From the NCBI RefSeq assembly GCF_001522545.3, contig NC_031770.1, forward strand, positions 109,769,290 through 109,833,289: DNA of 64,000 nt, in the 5' to 3' direction. Within the stretch, counting starts at the first letter, position 1. Each line of letters begins with the position of its first letter. The translations under genes and the position numbers were made by a program. Positions 36,159 through 47,265 of this stretch are shown piece by piece. The DNA is from Parus major (Eukaryota > Chordata > Aves > Passeriformes > Paridae). A model generated the notes under the pieces. The model had not been told where the DNA came from. It saw only the letters and a list, made by a program, of their open reading frames with translations, and did not search any database.

Positions 36159-36255
36159 GAAGAGAAGAGAAGAGAAGAGAAGAGAAGAGAAGAGAAGAGA
36201 AGAGAAGAGAAGAGAAGAGAAGAGAAGAGAAGAGAAGAGAAGAGAAGAGAAGAGG
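36159..36255. repeat. GAAGA pentanucleotide microsatellite
   Basis: About 19 uninterrupted copies of a five-base purine unit (GAAGA phase), continuing from the assembly gap; short matching units also occur at 35831-35843. Confidence 0.97.
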
Positions 36256-36464
36256 CCTGGATCTTCACTTGTTCCTACATCACCTAATTGTTTGCTTCCA
36301 AGGTTCTAGTTTAAATTTAAATTAATTATTTTTTTCTTGAAACTTTTTTTTCCTGTAATGAGTTTTTCTTGGATCTACACCCTTTGTGGATTGAAAGCAC
36401 TATTTAGATGACTGTTGTTTCTTAGGAGTCATAGAGCATTTCCTTGATATCTGATGTCCTTTAA

Positions 36465-36690
36465 ATATCTCCTTGAGATAAGCATAAGGGTGGTCAGGCC
36501 CTGGCACAGGGTACCCAGAGAAGCTGTGGCTGCTTCTGGATCCCTGGGAGTGTCCAAGGCCAGGCTGGATGAGGATTGGACCAGTCTGGGATAGTGGAAG
36601 ATGTCCCTGCTCATGGCACAGGATGGAACTGGATGATCTTTAAGGTCCCATCCAACCCAAAAACATTCCATTCTGTGATCTATCAGATGA
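36465..36690 (+). repeat. CR1 LINE 3' end
   Basis: Sense copy: 'aagggtggtcaggccctggc' to 'aacattccattctgtgatc'. Confidence 0.9.
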
Positions 36691-38439
36691 ACCTCTGGGA
36701 GCACCATGTAAATATACTTTCTGCCTCTCCTTTCACTTCATCTCTTTCATTTCATCTCTCCATTCAGGGATATCCTTTCCATGCTGGTCTCCGTGCTGGG
36801 GGATGAGGTTTGCTCCAGCCCCAGCTGGGAGCAGGGCTGACATTGCAGCAGCTGTACAGTCCAGCATGGAAGAATCCCCCAGAACACAGAGCTGTTAATT
36901 TTTGATCTCCTTTCCTCACAGACACGTTGAAATGGCTTAAACCATCCTGAATCTCATCTGCTGAAGTTTACAAAATGTTCAGGATGATTTTCAGTGACCC
37001 CAAGCCCCCTCTGCAGAGAGGTCTCCACAGAGCCACACAAGGCCAATAGCTCCTGCTCCCCTGTGCATGACTTGGCTGAGAAACCATAGCAGCACCTCGC
37101 CCCCTCCTTCAAGGAGGGGATTCCTCCTGGGTAATGAGCCACACACTTCTAGGAAACTGACCTTTGGAAAGGCCAGGACTTCCTAGCAGCATTAAGGGCT
37201 GCATTTCTCAAGAGTCATCTGTACATTTTCACTCCCACACCTTTTCTGGGGGCATAAAACAGAGTTTAACCCACCTTTTACCCCCATCTCCAGCCCTCCA
37301 GAGGGGCAGTGAGGTTGGGTTTGTGGGTGTGGGTGCAGAGGGCCATCTGCTCCAGCCTCATCTTGCCATTTTCTCTCTCGAGAAAAATTCCCATCATGAC
37401 TTTTTAACTGCAAATATAAGGAATAAAAAGTGTCTAAAACACTTCTGGGGCTTTGAAAGCTAATGGACTGTGATAGAGCAGGGAATGCAATTAGAAGGAT
37501 GGGTACCTATAAACTAATGAGTTCTGTATTATAAATTGTATTCATTTAGACATTTATTAATTTTAAATATCTGCTCTTGATTACATCTCACTGCCAGCAT
37601 TGGACTCTGCTCACAAGGATGGTCCCTGTGCTTTGCCCAGGTTTTCATGGAATTTGTTCTGATATTCACCCAGTTCCCAAGATAGCAACCTGAAAATCAT
37701 TCATGAGTACATCCTGGGTCTGTATCTGGAAAAACAGCAGAAAAATAGAAAAAAAACCCAAGAGTTTACAAGAAATTAATTATGAATTAAGGTCTGGAAT
37801 CTGATGACAAAGAAGTTTGTAGATTTTCAGGCTTGGGGATTGCAACAGAGATAGAGATAAGAAATTGCTTTGACCCTTTTTTATTGTTGTTTTGCCCTGA
37901 AATAAATCCAAGGTAATATTTCTCTCTTGAAGATTCTTAGCTGATAACCCATCCCATACTGGTTTATGGCCTGATTCTAAAGATATCAGTGCACAAGCTG
38001 AAAGCCCTTCTACCACCTGATTGCAGAGACAAAAAAATATCAACCACATGCTGTCAACAAAATGTACATTGGAAAAGAAATTACCCAGAGCCACAGCCTG
38101 GGTTATTTTCCCCTAAATCCATTATCTCCGTGTACTTCTGTTATATATTTTCCCACTTTCTCCATTTTATGAAGTTCCCTGCTGTTGGTGTGGCTTTTAA
38201 ATACCTGAAATAAAATTGCCCAAACCCCACTCTTTGGGTTTTTTTCCCATGCCATTGCTGAAGACATTTATAAAAATTCATCCCCTCACGGAAGACTGGG
38301 TCAGGCCATGGGCAATCACAGCCCTGGCACCCCCATCCTGCTCCACACTGAGGCAGGAGTGAGATGTAGATGTAAACAGGGAAAGGATGAGAGCACCAGG
38401 GACAGGTTTGACTGGAGAAAATGAGACACAAAGTCTGTT

Positions 38440-38670
38440 AGAATCAGGGAATCACAGAATTATGTAGGGTGGAAAAGAGCTGCCAGACCACTGAGTCCAA
38501 CCTGTGACCGATCCCCGCCTTGTCACCAACCCAGAGCACTGAGTGCCACATCCAGTAATTCCATGGACACTTCCAGGGATGGAAGCTCCACCACCTCCCT
38601 GGGAAACCCCTTCCAACTCCTGACCACCCTCTCCAAGAAGAAATTCTTCCTGGTATCTAAATGTTAACAG
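38440..38670 (-). repeat. CR1 LINE 3' fragment, second subfamily
   Basis: Antisense copy with 'ccactgagtccaacctgtga' and 'cagagcactgagtgccac', a different subfamily from most copies here. A sense copy lies just to the right. Confidence 0.85.
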
Positions 38671-38739
38671 ATTCTTCTGTCACTTCTCCAGCGGCCACTT
38701 CATTGATTGATTCAAGTGCTGAGGGAATCAAGAGGCTAA

Positions 38740-38965
38740 AGACCTTTTTTTGGCATGGAATGGGCTTCCCTCCACAAACAGGAGGAGCTACAGGTTGCCC
38801 AGAAAGGGTGTGGAATCTTCCTCACTGGAGATATTCCAGAAGTGTCTGGATAAAATCCTGTGCAATGTCTTCTAGGATGGGCCTGCTTGAGTGGGGAGGT
38901 TGGGCCAAATGACCTCCAGTGGAGCCTCCCAACCTTACCCATTCTGTGTTTCTGTGATCTTTATC
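38740..38965 (+). repeat. CR1 LINE 3' end
   Basis: Sense copy: 'gctacaggttgcccagaaag' to 'cattctgtgtttctgtgatc'. It forms an opposed pair with 38440-38670. Confidence 0.8.
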
Positions 38966-39689
38966 CTTAGGAAGGTCCAGCAGATCAAAAACAACCTTTC
39001 CTTGGTCACTCACAGGGAGATGTGACCTTGTCCTCAACTTGGATGCTGAGACTTGAGCCAGCAGAGGGGAGAGAAATTAAAACAAAACTTCAGCTTCCAA
39101 AACAGTGATGGGATCATTCTAGAAGGAAGCCTGGTGACACAAAAGTGACACTGTTGCTTATACAGACAGAAAAATAAAAAATATTCCTGCCTGACAGAAC
39201 AGTTCAAGTTTCTACACAAAAACATTTCCACCAGACACAAAAAGTCCAGAGTTGAACTCAATCTGTCACTGTGTGAAGGAATCCCAGCTTCAGGTTTCAT
39301 ATCCTGCTCTGGTCAGCCTACATCTGTGTCAATATTCAGAGTAAACTACTTTGTGTAACAGACCTTGATAGGGCTGGTCATAATTCCAGGAGAACTGGAT
39401 TTTCACTGGAAAATAAAGTTATATAGGAAAGAGCATTTGTTACAGGAATTTACAGCAATATGGAATATTTAAAGCCTTTCTCCCTCATATTTCCCCATTT
39501 GACATGGCCTCAAAGATTTCCTGGTTTGTGCAAGACAGAGCATTTTAACTGGAAACATTTAGAGACTCTCAAGATTATGAATTAATCTTGGTTATTAAGT
39601 AGCTTATGATGACTTTCCTTGAAAGGGAGTCATCAAGTTCTACTCTCTGTTGAAGTGTCCCTTTGATTAAACTTCATCACCAGGCTCTT

Positions 39690-39785
39690 CACAGAATCAT
39701 CAAATGGTTTGGGTTGAAAGGGGACCCTGAAGATCCTCTCATTCCAAACCCTCTGTCATGGGCAGGGACACCTTCCCTAGATTGT
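39690..39785 (-). repeat. CR1 LINE 3' tip
   Basis: Antisense tip 'tcacagaatcatcaaatggt' to 'cagggacaccttccctaga'; a run of A follows at about 39800-39813. Confidence 0.82.
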
Positions 39786-40139
39786 GACTCAAATCTGCTA
39801 AAAAAAAAAAAAAGTTTTCAAAAGTCTTAACAGTTTGGTCCTTTTGAAAAGTGAGAATAGTTGTAAATTCAGCATTTTTTATGAAAATATATGATTTTTT
39901 TATGAAATAACTGTTCCTATTGCCTGCAGTGAAAATACTTCTGATGAGAAGGCTACAAGAATAATGCTTGCTGCCAAATACCCTTTCAAGAGAGTGCCAG
40001 ATGTCCCAACAGCAGCATCTTGGAAATTGTACAGTTTGGGGCTTTTTCATCTGTGAAAAATTTCCAAAAGGAAGTACCTGAGTTTCTTTCCATTCTGAGA
40101 AGCCAAAGGGACAGAAAAAAACACATTATGAAGACAGAG

Positions 40140-40205
40140 CCAAAGACATTTGACTTCATGATCTTGGAGGTCTTTTCCAGCCTCGATGATTCTGTGATAT
40201 TGAAA
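40140..40205 (+). repeat. CR1 LINE 3' tip
   Basis: Sense tip: 'catgatcttggaggtctttt' followed by 'gatgattctgtgatatt'. It lies inside, and partly explains, an otherwise featureless 191-codon open frame. Confidence 0.7.
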
Positions 40206-41005
40206 GCAGTGAGGCAGCGACATCTTGAGGAAATCCCTGCTCACTCAACCCTTTGGTGGCACTCCAGGAGTTATGGGATGAGGAATCTTAGCTTCTTGTC
40301 TTTCTTACTGATCCATTGTTCTATCTCAGTATGTCTTCTGTTTGTATATTTTAACATTCACCTTAAAAGAGCCCTTAAAGGAGCTCATCTACTTTTTATG
40401 AATTATAACTCATATAAGGTCATTTTTATAAATTCAAGCCTTTTTTTCCAGTCCTCCATCCTCTCTGTCCATCTCACTGTAGGGAATCAAGGAAAGACAA
40501 AGCAGGGGGTCAAAGATCCTGATGACCAGTGCTGGTGGCTCTGTTTAGCCTCCAGGTATTTCAACAGAATTAACAAAAAAACCTCCCTGACATAGTGAAG
40601 AAAGTTCAGTGAGAGCCATCAAGGTGGTGGGGGAGTTGGATATGGGGTATCCAAGGAGAGATGGGGAGAAATTTGGATTATTCCATTTGAGGAAGAACAA
40701 TCAAAGGGATCTTATCCCCCCTAACAGGTCCTTGCCCTTCCAAAGGGGTTTTGGGACCAGAACAATTGATACCCAGACATGAAGCCACCTCTCAGAGCCC
40801 ACCATTCCTGTCAGCTTTGCAAACATGGGATAAAGGAAAGCTGCAGCTACACTTGGAAGAAGTATAACTTTGAAGATACTTTGAACATTCATCCAGCAAG
40901 GAAAGACCACTGTGCCACGGCTCCTCCACTGCCCTTCAGCAGGTGGGAGGGCAAAAGGAAATGTCCAGGAGCTGCACATCTCAGATCCCCACAGAGGGCA
41001 CACCC

Positions 41006-41077
41006 TGACCCCGGTGTGATTTGAACACACAGCCTTCTGATCTGGAGTCAGACGCGCTGCCATTGCGCCACGAGGTC
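41006..41077 (-). tRNA. tRNA-Trp (CCA)
   Basis: 72-base tRNA on the minus strand, GACCTCGTGGCGCAATGGCA at the 5' end. The anticodon stem TCTGA/TCAGA closes a CTCCAGA loop (anticodon CCA), and the T arm has GTGTG-TTCAAAT-CACAC. The acceptor stem GACCTCG pairs with CGGGGTC. No TTTT terminator follows closely; the nearest is about 50 bases on. Confidence 0.93.
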
Positions 41078-41489
41078 GGGGATGGGGCATTTTCTGCTCA
41101 AATATCATCTTGGAATTTGGGGCATTCTCTCAGGGAATAGGAATTTTGTTTCACCTGACAGAGGGGTGGCACCATCTTTTCCTGCCTTGCCTTGCTAAAC
41201 AAAGAGGGCTCTAAATGAGACTTCAGAGAAAGAAGGACAAAAATGGCCACTGCCCAGAGCCCTGCTGAGCTTCTCCCAGGGGAAACAGACTCCTGGATGT
41301 GGTGTCTCCAGAGGGACAGGAGAAATGGGGGCCCAGCACCTCCCTGGGGCCAGGGGCCCCATTCAGCTGGAAGATGCATGGATATCAAAGCCTTGATTCA
41401 CAGGTGACAGGTCACAGCCAAAGTGCAGGACAGAGCAGGGAGGTGTGCTGGGTGTCTGCGGCACGTTGCCTCATGAGGAACCGTTCTCA

Positions 41490-42576
41490 AGGGAGTGAAG
41501 GGCTTCTCTGAAAAGCGGAAAAAGCTTCACAACTGCAGGCTCAGTCACTCCTGGGGGACCTGGACTTACCTCCATGTGATATTTCCCTGGGATATCAGTG
41601 TGGGGTGGTACAGTCGGTCCAGGGGACTCCTGGAGTGTTTAAGGACAATGATTCAATTTAAGATGATGGAAATAGAGAGAAGTTCCTGATGAACACCATA
41701 AGGAGTTCTTTCAAGAAAACAGTAAAAACAAGAGTCTGGTCTATCCCACCTCAGAGGGAGGATGAAGATTAGGCCAGGTGAAGATTATGAAAGGAAGGGT
41801 CCTGAAATGAGGGAAGAATGTGATAATGACTGGAGACGGGGACCATGGACTTCCCAAGGGCAGAACACTCTGGGACAACACAATTTCTTCCTTGATGGCC
41901 AAATGGACACTGAGGAACATCATTTATCTTGACTTTGGTTTCACCTCTGACAAGGTCTCCCAGACGTGTCCCCACAGCAGGACACACACACAGAGCAGCT
42001 GAGCTCAATCCAAAGGCAAAGCAAAGAGCCAGGACCAGGCACTAACGGGGTTGGGGTCAGGGGTTGCTGGTCCAGGGCGTCCTTCACTGCTGGATGCTGA
42101 GCTGGGTGTGCTGTGGGGTCTGTGGTGGGAGCAGAGGCTGTTCCACAGAAGGAAGGACAGGGGCAGCGTGGCAGGGACGTGGGAGTGACGAGGGGACAGG
42201 GCCAGTGGCGCAATGGACAACGCGCCTGACTACGGATCAGGAGATTGCAGGTTCGACTCCTGCCTGGCTCAACACTTTTAGCCCACGGAAATTCCTCCTG
42301 CTCCCTTTCTGAGCACCTTCTTTCTCCTGCCCATCATCCATCCTCCCCCAAGCTCCTGATGTCCTGTCCCACACTCCAAAAGGGACAGGGATGGGGGCCA
42401 CGCCAAAACCAGGGGCACCACAGCGGAATGCAGGTGCCTCCTGAGCTGCTGTTCCACAGCCAGGACAGAGCCAGCACTCCCAGGATGTCCAGGCACCTCA
42501 TGTGCCCTGGTCCCCAGCCCCCTCCAAGGCTCACACTGGTCCTGCTGCCCTTTGTCAGTGCCTTGCTGAGTTCTAT
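41490..42576 (+). repeat. Left arm of large inverted repeat
   Basis: Matches the reverse complement of 43972-45135. The inner part (about 41900-42576) is nearly identical, including 213 bases that encode the same 71 codons without change. The outer part (41490-41900) is clearly related but strongly diverged: both arms share 'aggctcagtcact' and 'ggacctggac' blocks. It contains tRNA-Arg 42199-42271. Confidence 0.92.
42199..42271 (+). tRNA. tRNA-Arg (ACG)
   Basis: 73-base tRNA starting GGGCCAGTGGCGCAATGGAC. The anticodon loop is CTACGGA (ACG) between CCTGA and TCAGG; the T arm is GCAGG-TTCGACT-CCTGC; the acceptor stem GGGCCAG pairs with CTGGCTC. A TTTT Pol III terminator begins at about 42276. 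It lies in the left inverted-repeat arm. Confidence 0.97.
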
Positions 42577-42724
42577 TCTGGAAGCAGTGCCGTGCTCACA
42601 GCTTTGATGTCACAAAATGATGTTCCTGTAATGGTGATGTTGGATGGATGGGAAAAAAAAGCCTGGAAGGTTAAGGACCTCAGGAAGACAGCTGTCCCTT
42701 GTCACCTCCACCAGTTTCAGGCAA

Positions 42725-42793
42725 TCCAGGCAGGACTTAAACCTGCAGCCTCAATAGTCAGGTGTGTTCATAGTCCATGGAACAACTGGGCCC
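42725..42793 (-). pseudogene. tRNA-Arg relic
   Basis: The minus strand follows tRNA-Arg(ACG) through 'CACCTGACTA' and 'TGCAGGTTTAAGTCCTGCC', but the D arm is scrambled and the anticodon stem no longer pairs. It lies in the spacer between the inverted-repeat arms. Confidence 0.7.
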
Positions 42794-43414
42794 AGCCTCT
42801 GATCCCACCTGCTGTCCTCACTTCAGGACCACCTGGATTTATTGGTGGTTGAAGGGAAGCAGCAGGATCTCACCTAGCTCCCACCTGCCCCTTCCATGTC
42901 AGCCTTGCCCTCCTCACCTGTGGTCCCACTGGTTCCACACCCAGGAGAGGAGATGCCTGTACTGAGCTCCAGGCTCAGCTCAGCTGTTCTGGCTGGTTGG
43001 AGAGCACATCTTGCCTTCCTCCTGGGATGTGTAGTTAAACTTCCCAGCCCATACAGAACTCTCTGGAGCTGTGGTGCCCAGTGGAGGGGAAAGCTTAGCC
43101 CAAGGCCACCTCCACTTGCTCCAGCCTGGTGACAGAGGCGTGGGCAGGTGATCTGTAGCAAGATCTTGATTGATGGCCAATGGGTCTGGGCTACCCTGCA
43201 CATGGACACCTTCCTGGCCCAAGCCACAGACACGGTAAAGGTGCAAAACAGTGGTGACAGGACCATGAGTGTGCAAATGCAGGATGAAGTGACAAAAGAA
43301 CATGGAAATGGTAATTTTACATCAAATGACAGTGATTCATGTTGGAAATGGGTGGTCTCTAGTCCAGATTTCTGCTTAATTTATGACATGCAGATCAGGA
43401 CTGCATGCTCAGAC

Positions 43415-43500
43415 ACTGAATATCTCCAAGGATGTAGAGGCCACAGCTTCTCTGAGCTCCTCTCTTAGTGATTTACCATCTCCCAGAGAATTTTTTTGCC
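43415..43500 (-). repeat. CR1 LINE remnant
   Basis: Antisense remnant 'tctccaaggatgtagaggcc' and 'acagcttctctgagctcctc'. Confidence 0.55.
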
Positions 43501-43656
43501 AATGTATCCAGTCAGAGCCTGCCCTGATAGGAGGGAAGTTTTGTTGTGCAGGAAGCCCACCGAGAAGGGACAACACCAGAGAGAGGCAGGGCTCCATGGA
43601 GGAAGGTGTCCCCTGTCAGGGTCAATATGACAGCCAGGCTGTGGGCAGGAAAACTG

Positions 43657-43729
43657 CGAGCCAGGCAGGAGTCGAACCTGCAATCTCCTGATCCGTAGTC
43701 AGGCGCGTTGTCCATTGCGCCACTGGCCC
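43657..43729 (-). tRNA. tRNA-Arg (ACG)
   Basis: 73 bases on the minus strand; apart from the G discriminator base and single substitutions it matches the other two tRNA-Arg copies. CTACGGA anticodon loop; TTTT follows four bases after the 3' end. It lies in the spacer, not in an inverted-repeat arm, and its flanks differ. Confidence 0.97.
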
Positions 43730-44122
43730 AGCCCTCCCGGAGCTCTGGGGGCTTCCCATCGCTGGATGGGCTTTGTGACAGAATTAATTCAGTATAGAAA
43801 ACGTGATCTTAGGAGATCCCTGGGAAGCAGGGGATCTAACCCCTGCTCAGAGCACAACCGTCTTTGACATCAGGTTGTAGTCAAAATAAATACTCTTAAA
43901 TAACTCCAAGGATGGAAACTCCAAAGCTTCTCTGGGACCATGTCCTGCTGTGAGACCATCACTGTCACATGCAGAACTCGGCAAGGCACTGACAAAGGGC
44001 AGCAGGACCAGTGTGAGCCTTGGAGGGGTCTGGGGACCAGGGCACATGAGGTGCCAGGACATCCTGGGAGTGCTGGCTCTGTCCTGGCTGTGGAACAGCA
44101 GCTCAGGAGGCACCTGCATTCC

Positions 44123-44337
44123 NNNNNNNNNNNNNNNNNNNNNNNNNNNNNNNNNNNNNNNNNNNNNNNNNNNNNNNNNNNNNNNNNNNNNNNNNNNNNN
44201 NNNNNNNNNNNNNNNNNNNNNNNNNNNNNNNNNNNNNNNNNNNNNNNNNNNNNNNNNNNNNNNNNNNNNNNNNNNNNNNNNNNNNNNNNNNNNNNNNNNN
44301 NNNNNNNNNNNNNNNNNNNNNNNNNNNNNNNNNNNNN
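44123..44337. other. Assembly gap (215 N)
   Basis: Run of N inside the right inverted-repeat arm; the intact left arm shows the likely content. Confidence 0.98.
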
Positions 44338-44359
44338 AATTTCTGTGGGCTAAAAGTGT

Positions 44360-44432
44360 TGAGCCAGGCAGGAGTCGAACCTGCAATCTCCTGATCCGTA
44401 GTCAGGCGCGTTGTCCATTGCGCCACTGGCCC
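44360..44432 (-). tRNA. tRNA-Arg (ACG)
   Basis: 73-base tRNA in the right inverted-repeat arm, the mirror of 42199-42271 with the same anticodon loop, A discriminator and TTTT terminator. Confidence 0.97.
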
Positions 44433-44820
44433 TGTCCCCTCGTCACTCCCACGTCCCTGCCACGCTGCCCCTGTCCTTCCTTCTGTGGAACAGCCTCTGC
44501 TCCCACCACAGACCCCACAGCACACCCAGCTCAGCATCCAGCAGTGAAGGACGCCCTGGACCAGCAACCCCTGACCCCAACCCCGTTAGTGCCTGGTCCT
44601 GGCTCTTTGCTTTGCCTTTGGATTGAGCTCAGCTGCTCTGTGTGTGTGTCCTGCTGTGGGGACACATCTGGGTGACCTTGTCAGAGGTGAAACCAAAGTC
44701 AAGATAAATGATGTTCCTCAGTGTCCACTTGATTACCAAAGAAATCATCTCTTCAAAGAAATCTATTCTTTTGGTCAAGGGTTGTTTGCCTTTGGTAAAT
44801 CCTTGGCCTTCCAGTCATTT

Positions 44821-45204
44821 TCACATCTTTCCTCCATTTGGGCTTTCTGAAGTACTGTTTCCACAGTGTTCAGGCAGACTCAGAGCTGTGATTGCATAGA
44901 CTAGAGCTTTCCAGATGGTCTTTCTTAATATTCTAGGAAAAAATCTTTCCATGTTGATCATCAGAAACTTGTCCCTTTTTCCATAATCCTGCACAGAGTT
45001 ATTCCTCTTGATTTTCCTCCAGATTTTCCCTGGACTGACCATAACACCCCACATTACCCTGACAGGCAAACATGTCCAGGTCCTCCAGAAGTGACTGAGC
45101 CTGTAGCTAAAAAGTTTCCTTCCCTTTCCTGAGGAAGACATCACCTCCTTCTTGAGGTAAATTATGGCAAACACCAGCCACAACACAACCCCCACTGCTT
45201 TCAT
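44821..45204 (-). other. 127-codon open frame in diverged outer arm, unidentified
   Basis: The frame starts MKAVGVVLWLVFAIIYLKKE, a hydrophobic run that would suit a membrane segment, followed by a basic stretch (KGRKLF, KIWRKIKR). The left arm has a plus-strand partner (41495-41689) with a related reading: RLSHFWRTWTCL here against RLSHSWGTWTYL there. I recognise no family. There are no visible splice signals, promoter or poly(A) site to make it a gene, and it could be a decayed mobile-element frame or chance. Confidence 0.2.
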
Positions 45205-45351
45205 CCCGATCCATAATTTCCATCCCGCACAGCTCCCTGCTCAAAGGAGAGCTCTGGGAATCATGTTCTCTGTGCCCCTACACCCTGAGCCCTGCCTGTC
45301 CCACAGAACAGCCCCCCAGAAAAGCAGAGGGGTGCCAGTGGTGCCCCTGAC

Positions 45352-45423
45352 TGACCCCGGTGTGATTTGAACACACAACCTTCTGATCTGGAGTCAGACG
45401 CGCTGCCCTTGCGCCACGAGGTC
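45352..45423 (-). tRNA. tRNA-Trp (CCA)
   Basis: 72 bases on the minus strand, nearly identical to the copy at 41006-41077, with the same CTCCAGA loop and GTGTG/CACAC T stem. It has GGGC where the other copy has TGGC in the D loop. It is in direct, not inverted, orientation to its partner, so it is not explained by the inverted repeat. No close TTTT terminator. Confidence 0.93.
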
Positions 45424-46058
45424 GGGGTGGAGGGTCCAGGGGCCTGGGATTGGCCACTGGGAATGTTCTTTCCATGGAGACCACCCTGGGGTGTCCCTGC
45501 AGCCCAGGAGCAGGGCCGTGGCCATGGAGGGGCAACCTGAGGGGAGGGTGGCCAAGGCCTGGCTGCAGAGACCAGTCCAGACTGCAGGATGAAGGTGCGG
45601 GGTGGGATGAGGGGACCTACAGGGTCAGTGAGGGCAGGAACCAGGTTCAGGGATGCTCCAAGAGAGGATGGGGGCTCAGGGGAGAACCCAAGGCGGGTTT
45701 TGGCTGTGGACCCAGAAATGGTTTTGGTAGAACTCCCATGGGCTCAGGCCAGTCACGGCTCCTGATGTCCTGCCCCATCCTTCCTGTGCTGGCTGGGAGT
45801 GGCACCTGGACCTCCTACAAGGAGGGCAGGACATCCCACCAGTGCAGGCAAGGCCCAGCACCAGCCCCACCTGCCCAACCCTTTCCTCATGGGCGCTTAG
45901 GGCAAGGCTGCCATGGACAACAGCAGCAGTAAGGAGGTGAAGCTTTCCTTAGCCCTCTCCAACTCCATTCCCAACTTCATTCCCACCCCGTGGGAGACAT
46001 GCTGGAGACAGTCTGCTGGGTACCAGGGTGTCTGGAGAGGGACAATACAGGCAGGGGC

Positions 46059-46112
46059 TGTGGCCAGCAGTGCAACGGGCAAAGCACCAGGAAACTCCTC
46101 CCTGGCTCAACC
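46059..46112 (+). pseudogene. Possible tRNA-Arg relic
   Basis: Shows tRNA-Arg-like ends, 'gtggccagcagtgcaacggg' and 'ccctggctcaac', but the anticodon arm is missing. Confidence 0.4.
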
Positions 46113-46979
46113 TAATCCTGGTAAGAGCAGAGCTCTCACTATTATAGTTACAGGGATTTTAAACGTGAAAGAAACATTATGAAATTACATGAAGTTAGAA
46201 AACATTAGCTTTATAGTTAAACACTTACCCTGAATGCAAGCGACTCCCTCCAAAAATTCGATTCCTCTGTAAAATTTGATGCCTGAAACCAAATCCCATC
46301 CCTGCTCACCAAACATATCAATAATCACCATACATTTACTCTGGGAATTACCAGTGCTGAGGATGGAGCAAAGAGGCATTTCCTCTCGCTTTTACCTTTT
46401 CGCCTGAGCAAACCCTGCACCACGAGGTCCCTCCCTCCTCCAGCACCTTTTCCCACAAGAGGGAGCCAGGAACCAGCTCACAGGCTCCGTGGGCTGTAAA
46501 TCAAGCTGGAGATTAATTATGTTCAGTGAAGGATCCTCCATCCCAAGGCCAGACTGGAAATCCAGCTTGTTTCCTTCCTGGAAATACATGTTTTTTTCCT
46601 CCACAGCCCAAAGTTTTTGTCTATTCAATCCCAACGGTTGCTATTAGATTTTCGCCCCACATTTTTTCCCTGCTGACCACCCCCAGTGGCAGCTCTCCTC
46701 ATCCATCCTGCTCTGTAACTCCTTCCACTGTTGTAAATAAAGTCAGGCTTTCAGCCAGTTCCAGGACCACTTCACCCCAACTGCAGTCAAATCCTGCTGA
46801 TTTACATTGCCATAACTCAAATCTGGTTAAGTGCTTTGGAAAAGCAAATGCTTCCCATAAATTCAGTGTCTCAGGTATTATTTTCAGAGCTGTCCCATGA
46901 CTGAAAAACTTCAAAATGAAAGAGAATTCTTCCCTTCTCAAAAAAACTCCCTTGCTCAAAGAGATGTGAGTCCCAGGCC

Positions 46980-47265
46980 AGATCAGAAAACCCTCCAGGG
47001 ATGGGGACTCCACCACTGTCCTGAGCAGCTGTGTCAGGGCTGGACAGCGCTTTCCATGAAGGAATTGTTCCTAATATCCAATACAAACCTCCCCTGGTGC
47101 AGTTTCAGGTGATTCCTCTTGCTCTGTCACTTGTTATTTGGGAAAAGATCCACCCCTGGCTGTCCCCTCCTGTCAGGGAGTTGTGCAGAGCCAGAAGGAC
47201 CCCCTGAACCTCCTTTTCTCCAGGCTGAGCCCCTTTCCCAGCTCCCTCAGCAGCTTCTCATAAGA
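46980..47265 (-). repeat. CR1 LINE 3' fragment
   Basis: Antisense copy: 'ccagggatggggactccacc' to 'ctttcccagctccctcagc', lacking the terminal tip. Confidence 0.88.

Larger units (their letters stand above)
30340..41000. other. Repeat-rich gap, no gene seen
   Basis: Long intergenic stretch with CR1 fragments, an assembly gap and a GAAGA array. The open frames, including one of 191 codons at 40020-40595, have no recognisable motif and run over repeat sequence. Confidence 0.5.
42577..43971. other. Spacer between inverted-repeat arms
   Basis: About 1.4 kb of unique-looking DNA with one intact tRNA-Arg, one tRNA-Arg relic and small CR1 remnants near 43415-43500 and 43900-43945. I recognise no protein gene. 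Confidence 0.6.
43972..45135 (-). repeat. Right arm of large inverted repeat
   Basis: Inverted copy of 41490-42576. The part next to the spacer is nearly identical to the left arm; beyond about 44735 the match drops sharply but persists to about 45135. It is interrupted by a 215-base gap. The homologous stretch in the left arm is only about 135 bases, so the gap length is probably nominal or hides an insertion. Confidence 0.92.

Noticed and set aside
35526..36325. Open frames of 176-253 codons
   Set aside because: Most codons are N from the assembly gap and the rest is the GAAGA array.
40020..40595. 191-codon plus-strand frame
   Set aside because: It runs through a CR1 tip and has no motif, promoter or splice context.
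46229..46379. Minus-strand open frame ending at a strong GTAAGTG donor
   Set aside because: There is no recognisable domain, no clear acceptor and no partner exon, so the donor alone is not enough to call an exon.
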